A stretch of 64,000 bases of DNA from Azorinus chamasolen (lineage: Eukaryota; Mollusca; Bivalvia; Cardiida; Solecurtidae). The DNA lies in assembly GCA_963576725.1 (NCBI GenBank), contig OY755242.1:24479869-24543868 (forward strand). The letters run 5' to 3'. Both the position numbers and the translations under genes were made by a program. Positions within the stretch are counted from its first letter, which is position 1, and each line of letters begins with the position of its first letter. A model generated the notes under the pieces. That model did not search any database, was not told the DNA's origin, and saw only the letters and a list, made by a program, of their open reading frames with translations. This document shows, piece after piece, positions 22,401-32,539 of the stretch.

Positions 22401-24823
22401 TAATACAGCACATCTGAAGAGTTATTTACCAGTTGATACTTTGGAAGATATCTCTTTCCCGACCCAGACATTCCCCTTGTTTTAGACAAGAATGGTTGTC
22501 AACATGTAACTCTAACAGTCAATCAACAGATATGATTACATTATGGCCTAAAATAAGGGTATGCTCCACAGACATTCAACAGCAATGTTATCATCTTGAC
22601 ATGGCCCTTATCAGAGTATTACCTGAGAAGATCCAATATAAACTGTTCCATTTTAACCTCTAATTAAGGTATGCTCTGAGAGTCAGACCTTCAATTTATA
22701 AATTAGCTAATAAATACCCATGATGTCATTATTTCTAACATGAATATTCAGCTGGTAAAGGGTTAAGCTGGTAAAGGGTCATTCGTCTATTTTTGTTGAG
22801 TCGGCATACTCAAAGAAGCTTTCTGTAAAGGTATTTTAAAGCAGAGAGTGAGATTAACCCTTTACTAGATGTATACATGCCCTTTAACATCTTTTAGACA
22901 GTTTTAGAATTAAAATTCATTTATTTATTACCAAAAGGTACATTTATCATTGCAAGCTATATTTGGAGAATGGTGTAATGTTGTGCTCAGCATACTGCGA
23001 AACATGTTAATTTCCATATTGTTTCTCTTTGTTTGACTAATTAATATTCATGAGGATGCAAATAAGGTAATTTGCATAAAGTGAACCTAATATTAAGATT
23101 CATACATCAACTACCGGGTATATGTTTATATCATTTATAATTATCGCCCAAGAAGGCAGCAATATCTTTGTATGTTGAAGGTATGTAAACACTGTAATAT
23201 GAACAATGAGGTTAGAATGGTTGCCTAGGAAACAGATATATCACCATCAGTGCTATATAATGTGTCCCAAACTTATTTATCTAATAATCTTGGTGATATT
23301 CAGTGATCATAGTAAACTTTAGCTAACCATTTACATATTTGTTTGCTTTATTTTAGAAAGACTGGTGTCTGTCGAAAATTTCAACATCTATTACTGTTCT
23401 CATAAATATTCATACATATGCAAATTAGTTTATATTAGAAAAGTAATATTTACTATTAAAGCAATGCCTCATATCTATGTTTGTAATAATTGATATCATG
23501 ATTCATCAAAAATAACCGAGATCTAGCGGAGTATTACAGTTAGATGTCAAATTTCCAAAATTTGTGTAAGGATCGGTTACCATGGAAACCTTTACAATCT
23601 TACTCACAGTTCATTTTTTGGGTATCAATTAAGATTAATAGCTTTCTGAGTATTTTGTCATCATTTTAAACTACATTTGAAGTTGTTTTCTGATAATGGT
23701 AGGATAAAAATTGAGAGGTTTACAGTATTTCTGTATTTTTTTGCTATTTTTTAATTATTCTCATTAATATTCATGTGTATGCAAATAAGGTAATTCCTAA
23801 TTATAGCTTTTTAACCAAAGCACACTGTCTTAGCTTTAATTCAGTACCAGTTTTATACAGTTAGCACAAATACTTCCTGTGATATGGAAGATGTTTGCAG
23901 GCAGGTGTCGACTAACAAAACTGTGTGAACAGAGTGAAATGAATGGTTACTATGGAAACAGTTAAAAAGTTACTTAGAGTTAAATTTTTGGTCCTCAAAT
24001 TTGATATTTTGTTTTCTGAGGATTTTGTCATCAGGTTAAACTGCATTTGAAATTGTTTTCTGATATGTGTAGGATAAAAAGTGAATAGTTTACATTATTT
24101 ACGTTAATTCTATATTGTTTTTACTATTTTTAATGTTCTCATTAATATTCACGAGTATGCAAATAAGGTAATTTAAAAAATTAAACTGAAAATATAAGCA
24201 CAATGTCCTACCTCCAGTTTGGTACCAGTTTTATAAGTTTTGGACAAAAACTGGTTGTGATATGGACAATTTTGCAGGTACGGACCATCATTACGAAAAC
24301 TAGGGTGTTGCCATGGAAACGGTGAAAATCGTGCTTAAAATTAATGCTATGGTCCTCAAATTGGATATTTTGTTTCCTGGGGGTTTCGTCATCATGTTAA
24401 ACTGCATTTGAAGTTATTTTCTGATATTTGTAGGATAAAAAAATTAAAGTTTTACGTTATTTATATACTTATTTTACTATTTTTAATGTTCTCATTAATA
24501 TTCATGAGTATGCAAATAAGGTAATTAAAAAAAACAAGTTGGAAATAAAAGCACAATGTCTTATCTTCCATTTGGTACCAATTTTATAGTTTTAGGACAA
24601 AAACTGGCTGTGATATGGGCGAATTTGTAGGTATGGGTCATCATTACGAAAACTGGGGGATTGCCATGGAAACGGTTAAAATACACATAGCCTAAAAGAA
24701 TTTAAGTTTGAGTACATTCGCGATTCTGATTCAGGACACTTTTCTGAACATTTTGGTACCCATGAAAAAAAGTCTAGGGGGGGGGGGGGGGGTGCACGGT
24801 AGGCACTACTGGCTCCCTGAGTA
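19466..24823. mobile_element. 5.36-kb DNA element with 1.9-kb terminal inverted repeats
   Basis: The left arm (19466-about 21390) and right arm (about 22900-24823) are inverted copies along their whole length. The tips read CTCAGGGAGCCAGTAG and CTACTGGCTCCCTGAG, flanked by TA on both sides. Each arm holds about five diverged repeats of 353-369 bp. Each repeat has a GTTTCCATGGCAAC-like motif and CTTATTTGCATACTCATGAA. The 1.5-kb middle carries a decayed ORF (21860-22660). The superfamily is uncertain: the arm length is far above ordinary TIRs. The homopolymer near the tips differs between arms (7 C on the left, 16 G on the right). Confidence 0.85.
21860..22660 (+). pseudogene. Decayed transposon-associated ORF with RTPDSDIF and SGCDSTSA motifs
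   Basis: Joining readable segments in one frame gives HTRIVIYTKHAKEQGYK, RTPDSDIFFILL, VLFDTGSGN, SALLGLHLYSGCDSTSALYG, a TGA stop at about 22138, KKPMFIKPLAGLGNSWDVS, EEFTC-like DEFTCAMYG, and TLPPCRACLIQHI, then another TGA at about 22415. From memory this is a family of uncharacterised proteins frequent in repeat-rich cnidarian and mollusc genomes. Its hallmarks are HEEADTR, S/TPDxD and GCDTTSA. The spaced acidic residues suggest a PIN/FEN-like nuclease fold, which is inference. The start is unclear: the first acidic motif is already lost (FQHTR). Inactive copy. Confidence 0.6.
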
Positions 24824-24917
24824 TAAATAATGTTCTCCAGTATACCGACATATATTGATGGCTTGGGCTCTTACCTTTATTCAGTAGACTTAAATAGCAG
24901 CCTGACTTGTATTTGCA

Positions 24918-24974
24918 ACATAACTGGATCCAGATGAGACGCCGAGTAACTGGACGAATCACGAGGATCCAAAC
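24918..24974. mobile_element. Decayed core of a GACGCC-family MITE
   Basis: AACTGGATCCAGATGAGACG, CCGAGTAACTGG and GAGGATCCAAACT remain; the right arm is heavily mutated. Confidence 0.5.
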
Positions 24975-25177
24975 TACAATAAAACCTTCCTATAACGACC
25001 ACTAATTTGTGTTTATTAGTTGCTATTTAGGCCAGGTGGCTGCTTAATGCAAAGTGAAAGTAAAACAGAACGCTAGGAGCGTTCTGTTTTACTTTCACAT
25101 TGCTTTAAGCAGCCACCTGCCTTTAACACAGAATACTTGATGTAATTTAGTGGTCGTTATAGGGAGGTTTTACTGTA
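24975..25177. mobile_element. pogo-like palindromic MITE, copy 6
   Basis: TACAATAAAACCTTCCTATA to TATAGGGAGGTTTTACTGTA. The centre is shortened to AACGCTAGGAGCGTT: five bases of the usual GCTCCTATAGGAGC tip are missing, while the arms remain intact. Confidence 0.82.
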
Positions 25178-25360
25178 TATGACATTCTGTCGATTGATTC
25201 TCCAAGGTCGAATATATGTAAGTAAAACGTGTAACAGATAAGAGTTTTAGCTGACATCATATTTTTCAATAGACTGAGGGTTAACCATTTCCATGTGGCA
25301 TGTGTATTAACATTTTCTTCACCTCATGAATATACATGTACGTGCATAGAATGAAAAAAC

Positions 25361-25801
25361 GGAACCTGAAAAAGAACCCTATTCATTATTGTGCAAACTG
25401 CTTAATCAGGTATAGAAATTTCCATAAGCAAACAAAATAGACCCTGATCAGGCGGCTCCTATACTTGTATGAGCCGTCTGATCTTGTCTACTCTGTTTAC
25501 AAATACGTGAACAGGTGTTTATATGAGCGGAATGTTAATGGACTAGATATCAACAAGCTGTTGCCATACGCAGATTGTTTTAACTCTGTTCATGCTGACT
25601 ACAATGTATATAATGTCTGATCAGCCACTGTGCTAGAACACTTTTCCTTACATGTGATTCATTCAAATTTTGGAGAAGTGTCAAACAGCTTGGGTCGTAA
25701 TGAGACGCCGGGATACATGTGTACCCACACTGTTTGCAATGCAAGTCAAGGTAGTCGTGACTAGCGTGATAAGGCTGGTATTATTAATAGCGATGAACTA
25801 A
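25361..25801 (+). repeat. 440-bp direct repeat, left copy, abutting the antisense LINE
   Basis: Aligns almost without gaps to 28877-29311: TTGTGCAAACTGCWTAATCA, CTAGATATCAACAAGCTGTT, AACTCTGTTCATGCTGACTA, CATTCAAATTTTGGAGAAGT. It contains a GACGG-family MITE core (25425-25500) and a decayed GACGCC-family core (25680-25738). Similarity stops at GAACTAA, exactly where the LINE 3' tail begins. Confidence 0.8.
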
Positions 25802-28800
25802 GAATGATAATAATCTTTATTTCCTCAATTACAGGAGAGCCAAGATAACATACATGTGAACATATACACGATACATTTACGAAACAAATTAAGTACAAAG
25901 TAGAATAATACATTTGTAAATGGTCAAGACAATAGAGTAGAGACAAACAAATATACCAAATGCATGTTAACACGAAAAGATAGAAAAGATGGTGCATGGT
26001 TATCAAACATAATGAAGAAAAGCGATTGTTAATTATATATAAAAATGTGTGAAATGAGATGCATTCACACGCTCTTAAAATCATACAAACTAGTCTTTAA
26101 TAGGCTCTAAGAGTACAGACAAGTATTCATGTCAAAACATGATCTGTTTGGAATACGCCTGTTGTACATCTCTAACGAAACGAAACATAGTGACATATTA
26201 AAGCGTGTAAACATATACTTTTGTTCAAAGTTTAAATAGTCCAGCCATTTATCCAAATATATAGATAGATAGATATATTATTCATACATAAGGTCACAGG
26301 CCCAACAGATAACAAGCATACAAATACAATACATATGGTTAACGGCATGCAGTATATTATGCTAATACGTACTAGAAATTATTCGCAACATCAGCATTGC
26401 TTATCTTAATAATAAGAAGTACCCGTCTTTACGAGGGGAACATGATCAAATCATATTTATCATTGTACACGGTGGAGCAAATACATGTACGTGGTTGTTT
26501 GCTCTTAGTTTTCCACCCAACCATTTATTAAGCGACGACCTATTAGCGGAACTGTATGTAATTCAAATTAAGGCGGGCGCTTAGTGCATGCAAAAACAAT
26601 GCAGAAAACTCCCTTACGAGCTCTCCGCATCGTTCTGGTCACACACAAGCAACAACCCGTACCCACTGATCTCCACACTACTTCACCCTGTGGTCGCTCA
26701 ATACAAGAACGACTATAATATACATGTACATTAATTCAAATTGGTTTAATTATTATCAAAGAACGTGTCGCTTCTTAACTTGAAGCATTTATATACATAC
26801 GTAGATAAATTTCTTAACTCAATTTCGTTTTCTGATTGAAGAAGATCAATACATTTGAACATATTCGGATACATCCAGTATGATTGTTTTAGGTAAAATT
26901 TCCGCAGATTGTTATAAAGAGGACATTCCAACAAAAAGTGATATTCGTCTCCAAGGATGTTACATAAATGACATTTTCTATTCTGGCGTGTCGTGGGATT
27001 TGGTTTATGCCAACGTCCTGGTTCAATTTCAAGTCTGTGTGATGAAGCTCTTAATCTCGTTAATTCTTTTCTAAAGTTTGTGATGCTGACTTTGCTTAGA
27101 TATTTTTCAAAACCAAAATCTGAGAATAAACGATAGCTATCATACCTTAACGAATTGGAAAGTTCATCATGCCAAACTTAAATGAAGTTATCAGGAAGTC
27201 TCTGTTTAAAGACATTAAGACGAAGTTTAGAATTCCCTACACCTTGGTTTAACCAAATCTCATAAAACCCAAAAGATACCAACACAATTTTCACTTTTGG
27301 TAACCATGATTGTTTATGAGTCCATTTTTGCAGATAATCTAACATCACATTATAAACACACTTAACATATTTTGTATCATTACAATGTATTATCCTTAGC
27401 CAATAACGTATTACAGAAACAAACCTGTACTCTTTCAATGACGTTCTTCCATAAATGAAATTGTTCTGTTTTTGTCCTTTTACTCCAAAAAGCTGTTTGC
27501 AAAACTTTAAATGTACTCTTTCTAGCTTTTCTGCCTTTGAATACTCACATACTTCACTCCCGTATGTCAGTATTGTCAGAATAGGCTTGTAAAACAGCTC
27601 AAGATTATGTGCTACAGAACTATTTGTAAAATTATAAAGATGTGACTTGAGTCTGACTTCAAAGCCTGGCCAGCAAGTGACGAATCTGTTTCAGAAAAAG
27701 CACCACCGCAAGTAAACGTTATGCCTAGATAATTAACTTTTGAAACTATTTCTATGTCAACATTATTATATGTAAATCTAGTACCTCTACGTGTTCTACC
27801 ACCTTTCTTAAAAATCATAGTTGTTTTTTTTTTCTACATTATCTACAAGTTTCCATCTTTGACAATAGTCGTAAAATATGTCTAGTCCTTTATGTAAGTC
27901 ATGCACTGACGTAGAGAATAACACAATGTCGTCTGCATATAAAAGTAAAAGTAAACAAAGCTTTATCGTATAAATGTCTATACATTCAAAGCCCTTTAAG
28001 ATATATGTTTCTTCCAGATTATTTCAAAACATTGCGAACATAAACGGCGAGAAGCTTTCACTTAAGCAATTATCGTATTTTACCTGCGACTTAAGTTTAC
28101 AGTATATTGATTACGTATTTTCCCTCTTACTCCATATTTCACAAGTTTGAACCATAAAACCCCATGCAAAACATAATCAAAGGCTTTTTTAAAATCTATA
28201 AAAGCAACAAAAAGTTTTTTGTTTTCATTCAATATGAGAAATAGCACCATTAAGGATATATATATTGTCTATGGTGTCCGTTTTCTAAATCCGACCTGTG
28301 CCTCTACACACACGCTGTATTTTTCTGCCCATTCAGTAAGTCTTCTAAAAAGTTTCCCTGGGTCCATGCTTATAAAGCATTTAGTTGAGTCTGAGATCGT
28401 TCTCAAGTTTTTGATTGAGACGCTTGAGAACTCAAATCTGACCAATCAAAAGCTTGAGAACGAAACTCAGACTCAAGTAAAAGCTTTATAAGCATGGACC
28501 CTGATGTACTTAGCCGTGTTATACCTCTATAATTACTTTATCATTTACATCACCTTTTCGAAATAAGGGCACGATATGGCCTTCTGTCCATTGATCTGGG
28601 AAAACCTGCATCTAAGACTGTATTAAATAGTTTATGAATATATGGAATTAGTGAATCTATACCGTGTTCAAAATATTCGTTTAAAACTAAATCAGGTCTA
28701 TCAAATTTTCCAGATTTAATATCTTTGCGAGCTTTAAAAAAATATTATTGTGCAATAAACACCTTAAACTAAGAAAACATTTCGTGGAGCTCTCCTATTA

Positions 28801-28870
28801 AATATATTTCATTAAACACATCTTTGAATCCCTAGATATACCATACAATACCTATATGTAAAAAGATGAT
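25802..28870 (-). mobile_element. Antisense CR1/L2-like LINE remnant, 5' truncated
   Basis: Minus-strand segments translate to recognisable reverse-transcriptase pieces: FDRPDLVLNEYFEHGIDSL and FPDQWTEGHIVPLF near 28560-28730, EWAEKYSVCVEAQVGFRKR near 28270-28330, VNYLGITFTCGG near 27720, then C-terminal pieces around 26750-27440. Frameshifts and stops are frequent and no ORF is intact. The 3' tail GGAAATAAAGATTATTATCA ends at about 25806. A palindromic MITE interrupts it at 28355-28502. It is bracketed by 440-bp direct repeats. Confidence 0.8.
28355..28502. mobile_element. Palindromic MITE (GGGTCCATGCTTATAAA family) inside the LINE
   Basis: CTGGGTCCATGCTTATAAAG faces CTTTATAAGCATGGACCCTG. 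The inner arms read TTGAGTCTGAGATCGTTCTC and its inverse. It splits the LINE reverse-transcriptase reading between the YRGIT and EWAEKY blocks, so it inserted later than the LINE. A relative lies at 30548-30723. Confidence 0.75.
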
Positions 28871-28876
28871 CCATTT

Positions 28877-29311
28877 GGAACTTGGTAAAGGACCATTTTC
28901 ACCATTGTGCAAACTGCATAATCAGGTCTATAAATTTCCAAAAGCAAACAAAGTAGACACTGATCAAATAACTCCTATATGAGCCGTCTGTTCAGGGTCT
29001 ACTCTATTTGCAAATGCGTGAACAGGTGTTTATACATGTAGTAGGGAAAGGGTTAATGAACTAGATATCAACAAGCTGTTGCCAAATGCAGATGGTTTTA
29101 ACTCTGTTCATGCTGACTATATAATGTCTGATCAAGCACTGTGCCAGAACACTTTTACTTACATTTGATTCATTCAAATTTTGGAGAAGTGTCAAACAGC
29201 TTGGATCGTAATGAGACGCCGGGATACATGTGTACCCACACTGTTTGCAATGTAAGTAAAGGCAGTCGGGTTTAGTGTGATAATGGCGGCATCATTAATA
29301 ACTATGAACTA
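28877..29311 (+). repeat. 440-bp direct repeat, right copy
   Basis: Partner of 25361-25801, starting directly at the truncated 5' end of the antisense LINE. The included MITE core differs (TGATCAAATAACTCC in place of TGATCAGGCGGCTCC), so the two copies have diverged after duplication. Confidence 0.8.
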
Positions 29312-29384
29312 ACAGTATGGCAGAGTCATATTTGTTTGTCACATAATCTAGATTTGACCTAGTTCTATTCTCTGTGCGGTAGAA

Positions 29385-29612
29385 CCCATTCCCTCATACA
29401 AACACTTTTTTATGCCTTAGCAAACAGAGTAGGCCCAGCAGGAGCCGTCTGATTAGGGTATTATCTGATTGCGTATGGAAGTATAATAGATCTGACTAGA
29501 TTCTATCAATATAAAAAAGTCCGCTGTACATATATGTCATTATGAAATTTAAGCTACATGTAATATATATTATTTATTTCTTGCATGGATATTGAACAGG
29601 GAAAGGGTTCAA
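29385..29612 (+). mobile_element. Decayed GACGG-family MITE
   Basis: AACCCATTCCCTCATACAAA at the left, AACAGAGTAGGCCCAGCAGG and AGCCGTCTGATTAGGG in the core, and GAACAGGGAAAGGGTTCAA at the right. The left arm of the palindrome is largely deleted and the TTAA is mutated. Confidence 0.6.
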
Positions 29613-29693
29613 ATGGTCATTCAGTATCAGCACGCGTGTCTTCAGTAACACTATGGAACAACATCAGTCCAGATAACAGGAATATGAATATAT

Positions 29694-30003
29694 AGATATT
29701 TGCCAGCTATTCACGCCAGGACAAGGACCATCTGTAGCAATCTGAATTGTGATCTTTTTAATAACCATCTTAATCAAAATCCCGTATGCGAATGTTCACA
29801 TGAAGTAGAAAATGCCGAACATGATTTTTTTCAATGTAGATTTTTTCAAAACCAGGATCTTAACCTATTTCGTGCAACATAAAGTTACCATCCTCTATAT
29901 ACCGAAATGATTCTGTTTGGCAAACAAAATCTAAATCATGAAGACAATAAAATAATAGTTGCTGCTGTGCATTGTTATATAAAGCAATCATGGAGGTTTT
30001 AGC
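29694..30003 (+). pseudogene. LINE reverse-transcriptase C-terminal fragment
   Basis: The frame shows a zinc-knuckle-like block, CECSHEVENAEHDFFQC (C-x-C, H, C), then a TAA stop at about 29880. It continues in the same frame as YHPLYTEMILFGKQN and AAVHCYIKQSWRF before a final TAG. This is the usual last part of bivalve CR1-like RT proteins. Everything upstream is missing (5' truncation), leaving only the tail of a LINE. Confidence 0.7.
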
Positions 30004-30350
30004 CTCTCATATTGTACAACTTTCGATATTTGTTCTAACTCTGAGTTTAATATTAAACTTTTTCTAAAATTATGCTAAGATGTCTTACTTATAACGGTAT
30101 TTTCTTACGTGTCCTCTGATCGTGCTTCTATAGGCATGTTACCTCTCACCACGCCCCTCTCTCTCTGTCTCTGTCTGTCTGTCTCTCCCTCTCTCACTCT
30201 TTATATCTTTCACAAACACTTCTATTAAGTTTCATATTTTGTTTGCCATTACATGTATATATAAATGCTTTGTATGGTGAGGGTCAAATCTAATGTTGTA
30301 AGAACGTGTGACCCGACCCAATTTCCTCTAATATGGAATTAAATTATATT
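30004..30350 (+). mobile_element. Presumed 3' UTR of the LINE fragment, with a CT/CTGT microsatellite
   Basis: Follows the RT stop directly. Contains CTCTCTCTGTCTCTGTCTGT at about 30160, then AT-rich sequence. No clear poly-A or short tandem 3' tail marks its end. Confidence 0.45.
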
Positions 30351-30547
30351 TAAACTAACACGTGTGCATGTACAGACTGGTCGTTGCTAAATAAAATGCA
30401 AATGTAATGCAGAGAACCCACATGGAAGCTTTTTACATAACACTCATCCTGCATTAAGTTGCCGTCTATCTGAAATATTCAGAATTTAGCTTTTAGTTGA
30501 ATGCCAGCTCTGGGGAATGTTTAATGTAGTCCTCAAGCTTTATCCGG

Positions 30548-30723
30548 AACCTGGGTCCATGCTTATAAAACTTTTAGTTGAGTCTGAGTTCGTTCTCAAT
30601 TTTTTGATTGGTTAGATTGGGCCTTTGGCTCAAAACTTCAAAAGCTTGATAACTCAAATCTGACCAATCAAAAGCTTGAGAACGAACCCAGACTCAACTA
30701 AAAAGCTTTATAAGCATGGCTCC
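30548..30723. mobile_element. Palindromic MITE, GGGTCCATGCTTATAAA family
   Basis: CTGGGTCCATGCTTATAAAA faces CTTTATAAGCATGGCTCCAG. Inner arms TTGAGTCTGAGTTCGTTCTC and the inverse, with TTGGTTAGATTGGGCCTTTG near the centre. Same family as 28355-28502. Confidence 0.8.
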
Positions 30724-31090
30724 AGAAGATTTAAACTGTTTCGCTTGAGTCTGAATTCATTTTCAAGTATCTGATGGGTCAGAATTTGACCTTGCTTAAG
30801 CTCTGACCAATCAGATACTTCAGATTGAACTCAGACTCAGACTAAGACCCCGAAGTTTTATGTCTGAGTCGAGACATCGCTATGTCTGTGCACAGTTTAA
30901 CCATGATTAAAGTACAACGTATCCCCAGTCAGTTTCCGAGGTTATAAAACTTCTGAGTCTGAGTCATGAGTTAATTTTCAAATATCTGATTGGTCAGAAT
31001 TTGTGCACGCTCTCAACATCTGACCAATCAGGTGCTTGGGAATGATTTCATACTCAAGAAAAATGTTGTATCATCTCGGGGCCCGATATA
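30724..31090. mobile_element. Two related palindromes with CTGACCAATCAG arms
   Basis: Segment one (about 30724-30860) and segment two (about 30920-31085) each fold: TATCTGATKGGTCAGAATTT on the left and TCTGACCAATCAGRTRCTT on the right, with GAGTCTGA outside. They resemble the adjacent 30548-30723 element in arm sequence but have different ends. Confidence 0.6.
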
Positions 31091-31210
31091 GGTACAATGT
31101 TAACTCAGAAATGTTGATACTGCCTAAGGATGATAAACGATTCAACACACAATGTAGACCTTAGTCGGCTTATCCTGGCTTATGATAACCTCTGCAGATA
31201 AAGACTATAG

Positions 31211-31327
31211 TTAACCCTTCTCTTGCTGAATTCTTAAATACATGTCTCCTTCTTTGCCCATGCCCTGTTGTATAAGAGCTGTCTCATCTGGGTCTTCATT
31301 ATTTACAGGTAGGTATATTGACATAGA
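31211..31327 (+). mobile_element. Internally deleted TTAA-type MITE, GACAGCT family
   Basis: Begins TTAA|CCCTTCTCTTGCTGAATT and jumps from GCCCTGTTGTATAA straight to GAGCTGTCTCATCTGGGTC, so one palindrome arm and the middle are deleted. The right end is lost after GGTAGGTATATTGACATAG. Confidence 0.7.
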
Positions 31328-31596
31328 AACTGGCTGGGGTTGGTGACCCTAGAAGATGATTCATAACTGTACAGTAAATAGACCGTTCTCGGTTGGTAAT
31401 GGAACGTTATGTCTAAGGCAAGTAAACGAGACAGGTATTAATGTAGACCATATTGAGGTGACCCTGGCAGAGTGTTTGGATAGAAAAGTCCTTTGCAAAC
31501 AGGGTAGACCTAGATCAGATGTCCCAGTAGGTATGTTCTGTTTGTTTATGGAATACGGCCAAATCCAGTAAAACTGTCTACAGAAACTCCCAAAAA

Positions 31597-31796
31597 TACA
31601 ATAGAACCCCTCTAATGCGACCACTTAATGAATAAACATGGATGTCTTTATAAGCAGATGGTTGCTTAATGCAGGATAAAAGTTATACAGAAAGTTCCTC
31701 TTCTGCATTACTTTTGTCCTGCATTAAGCTACCACCTGCATCTAGCACCCTGAATTATACCTCTTTTAGGTGGTCGCATTAGCGGGGTTTTACTGC
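31597..31796. mobile_element. pogo-like MITE, CARTAGAACCCCTCTAA variant
   Basis: TACAATAGAACCCCTCTAAT to TTAGCGGGGTTTTACTGCA. The interior folds through GGATAAAAGTTATACAGAAA and CATTACTTTTGTCCTGC. Relative of 13925-14062. Confidence 0.75.
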
Positions 31797-31889
31797 AATT
31801 CCAATTCTATAGTTTTAAGGAAGGTGGTAGATTAATGCATGAAACAAATTATGAGTGAACTCATCAAGCATTCAATTACTGTCTGCTCT

Positions 31890-32128
31890 AAACTATTTCA
31901 TTCAAACAAACGCCTTATCACTAATTTACAAACAGCGTAGACCCATATCAGCCGGGCCCTATAGGAGCCGTCTAATCAGGGTCTGTTCTGTTTATGGTAT
32001 AATATAGATCTACAGTTTCTGCCTGAGCCAAAACATATCGTGTACAAATGCCATTATAAAAGAATAAGCGAATACTTATTCATGGTGGCATTATTTCTTA
32101 CATGAATATCAAACAGGGAAAGGATTAA
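31890..32128 (+). mobile_element. GACGG-family MITE, long form
   Basis: Core AACAGCGTAGACCCATATCA, CCCTATAGGAGCCGTCTAAT and GGGTCTGTTCTGTTTATGG, followed by TTTCTGCCTGAGCCAAAA and ATGAATATCAAACAGGGAA, ending AAGGA|TTAA. The left end is not clear. Confidence 0.65.
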
Positions 32129-32139
32129 AGACCTTCTAG

Positions 32140-32368
32140 TTAACCCACTCCCGCATATTGACGCCTTTTGACGCATCTGTAAAATTAATTTTATGAAACC
32201 ATTGTGATAAATAGAGCATTTGCTCCACAGGAGCAAATGCTCTATTTATCACAATGGTTTAAAAACTACACAGTTCTGAAAATTTCCTTTTCTCCAGTTA
32301 ATGCTCCTTTTTGGTAGATTTAATCAAAGAGGTGAGGTCTAAAAATAACCTAAGTGGGAATGGGTTAA
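32140..32368. mobile_element. TTAA-type MITE, ATTTGCTC family
   Basis: TTAA|CCCACTCCCGCATATTG to AAGTGGGAATGGG|TTAA. The core is a long palindrome at about 32194-32261: AAACCATTGTGATAAATAGA, GCATTTGCTCCACAGGAGCA and the inverse. Confidence 0.88.
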
Positions 32369-32539
32369 TTCATTGTATGCTCGCTATAGACAGGTTTCAC
32401 TTATGTAGTTAACAATTTCCTCTACAAGGTGTTTCTGCAAGATTTAATATGTCCTACTGTTTGAAGGGACATCAGATCTGTGTCTTCACTTTTTGCAAAT
32501 GTCCCATGCATGGGAAAATAGACATACATAGGATAACCA

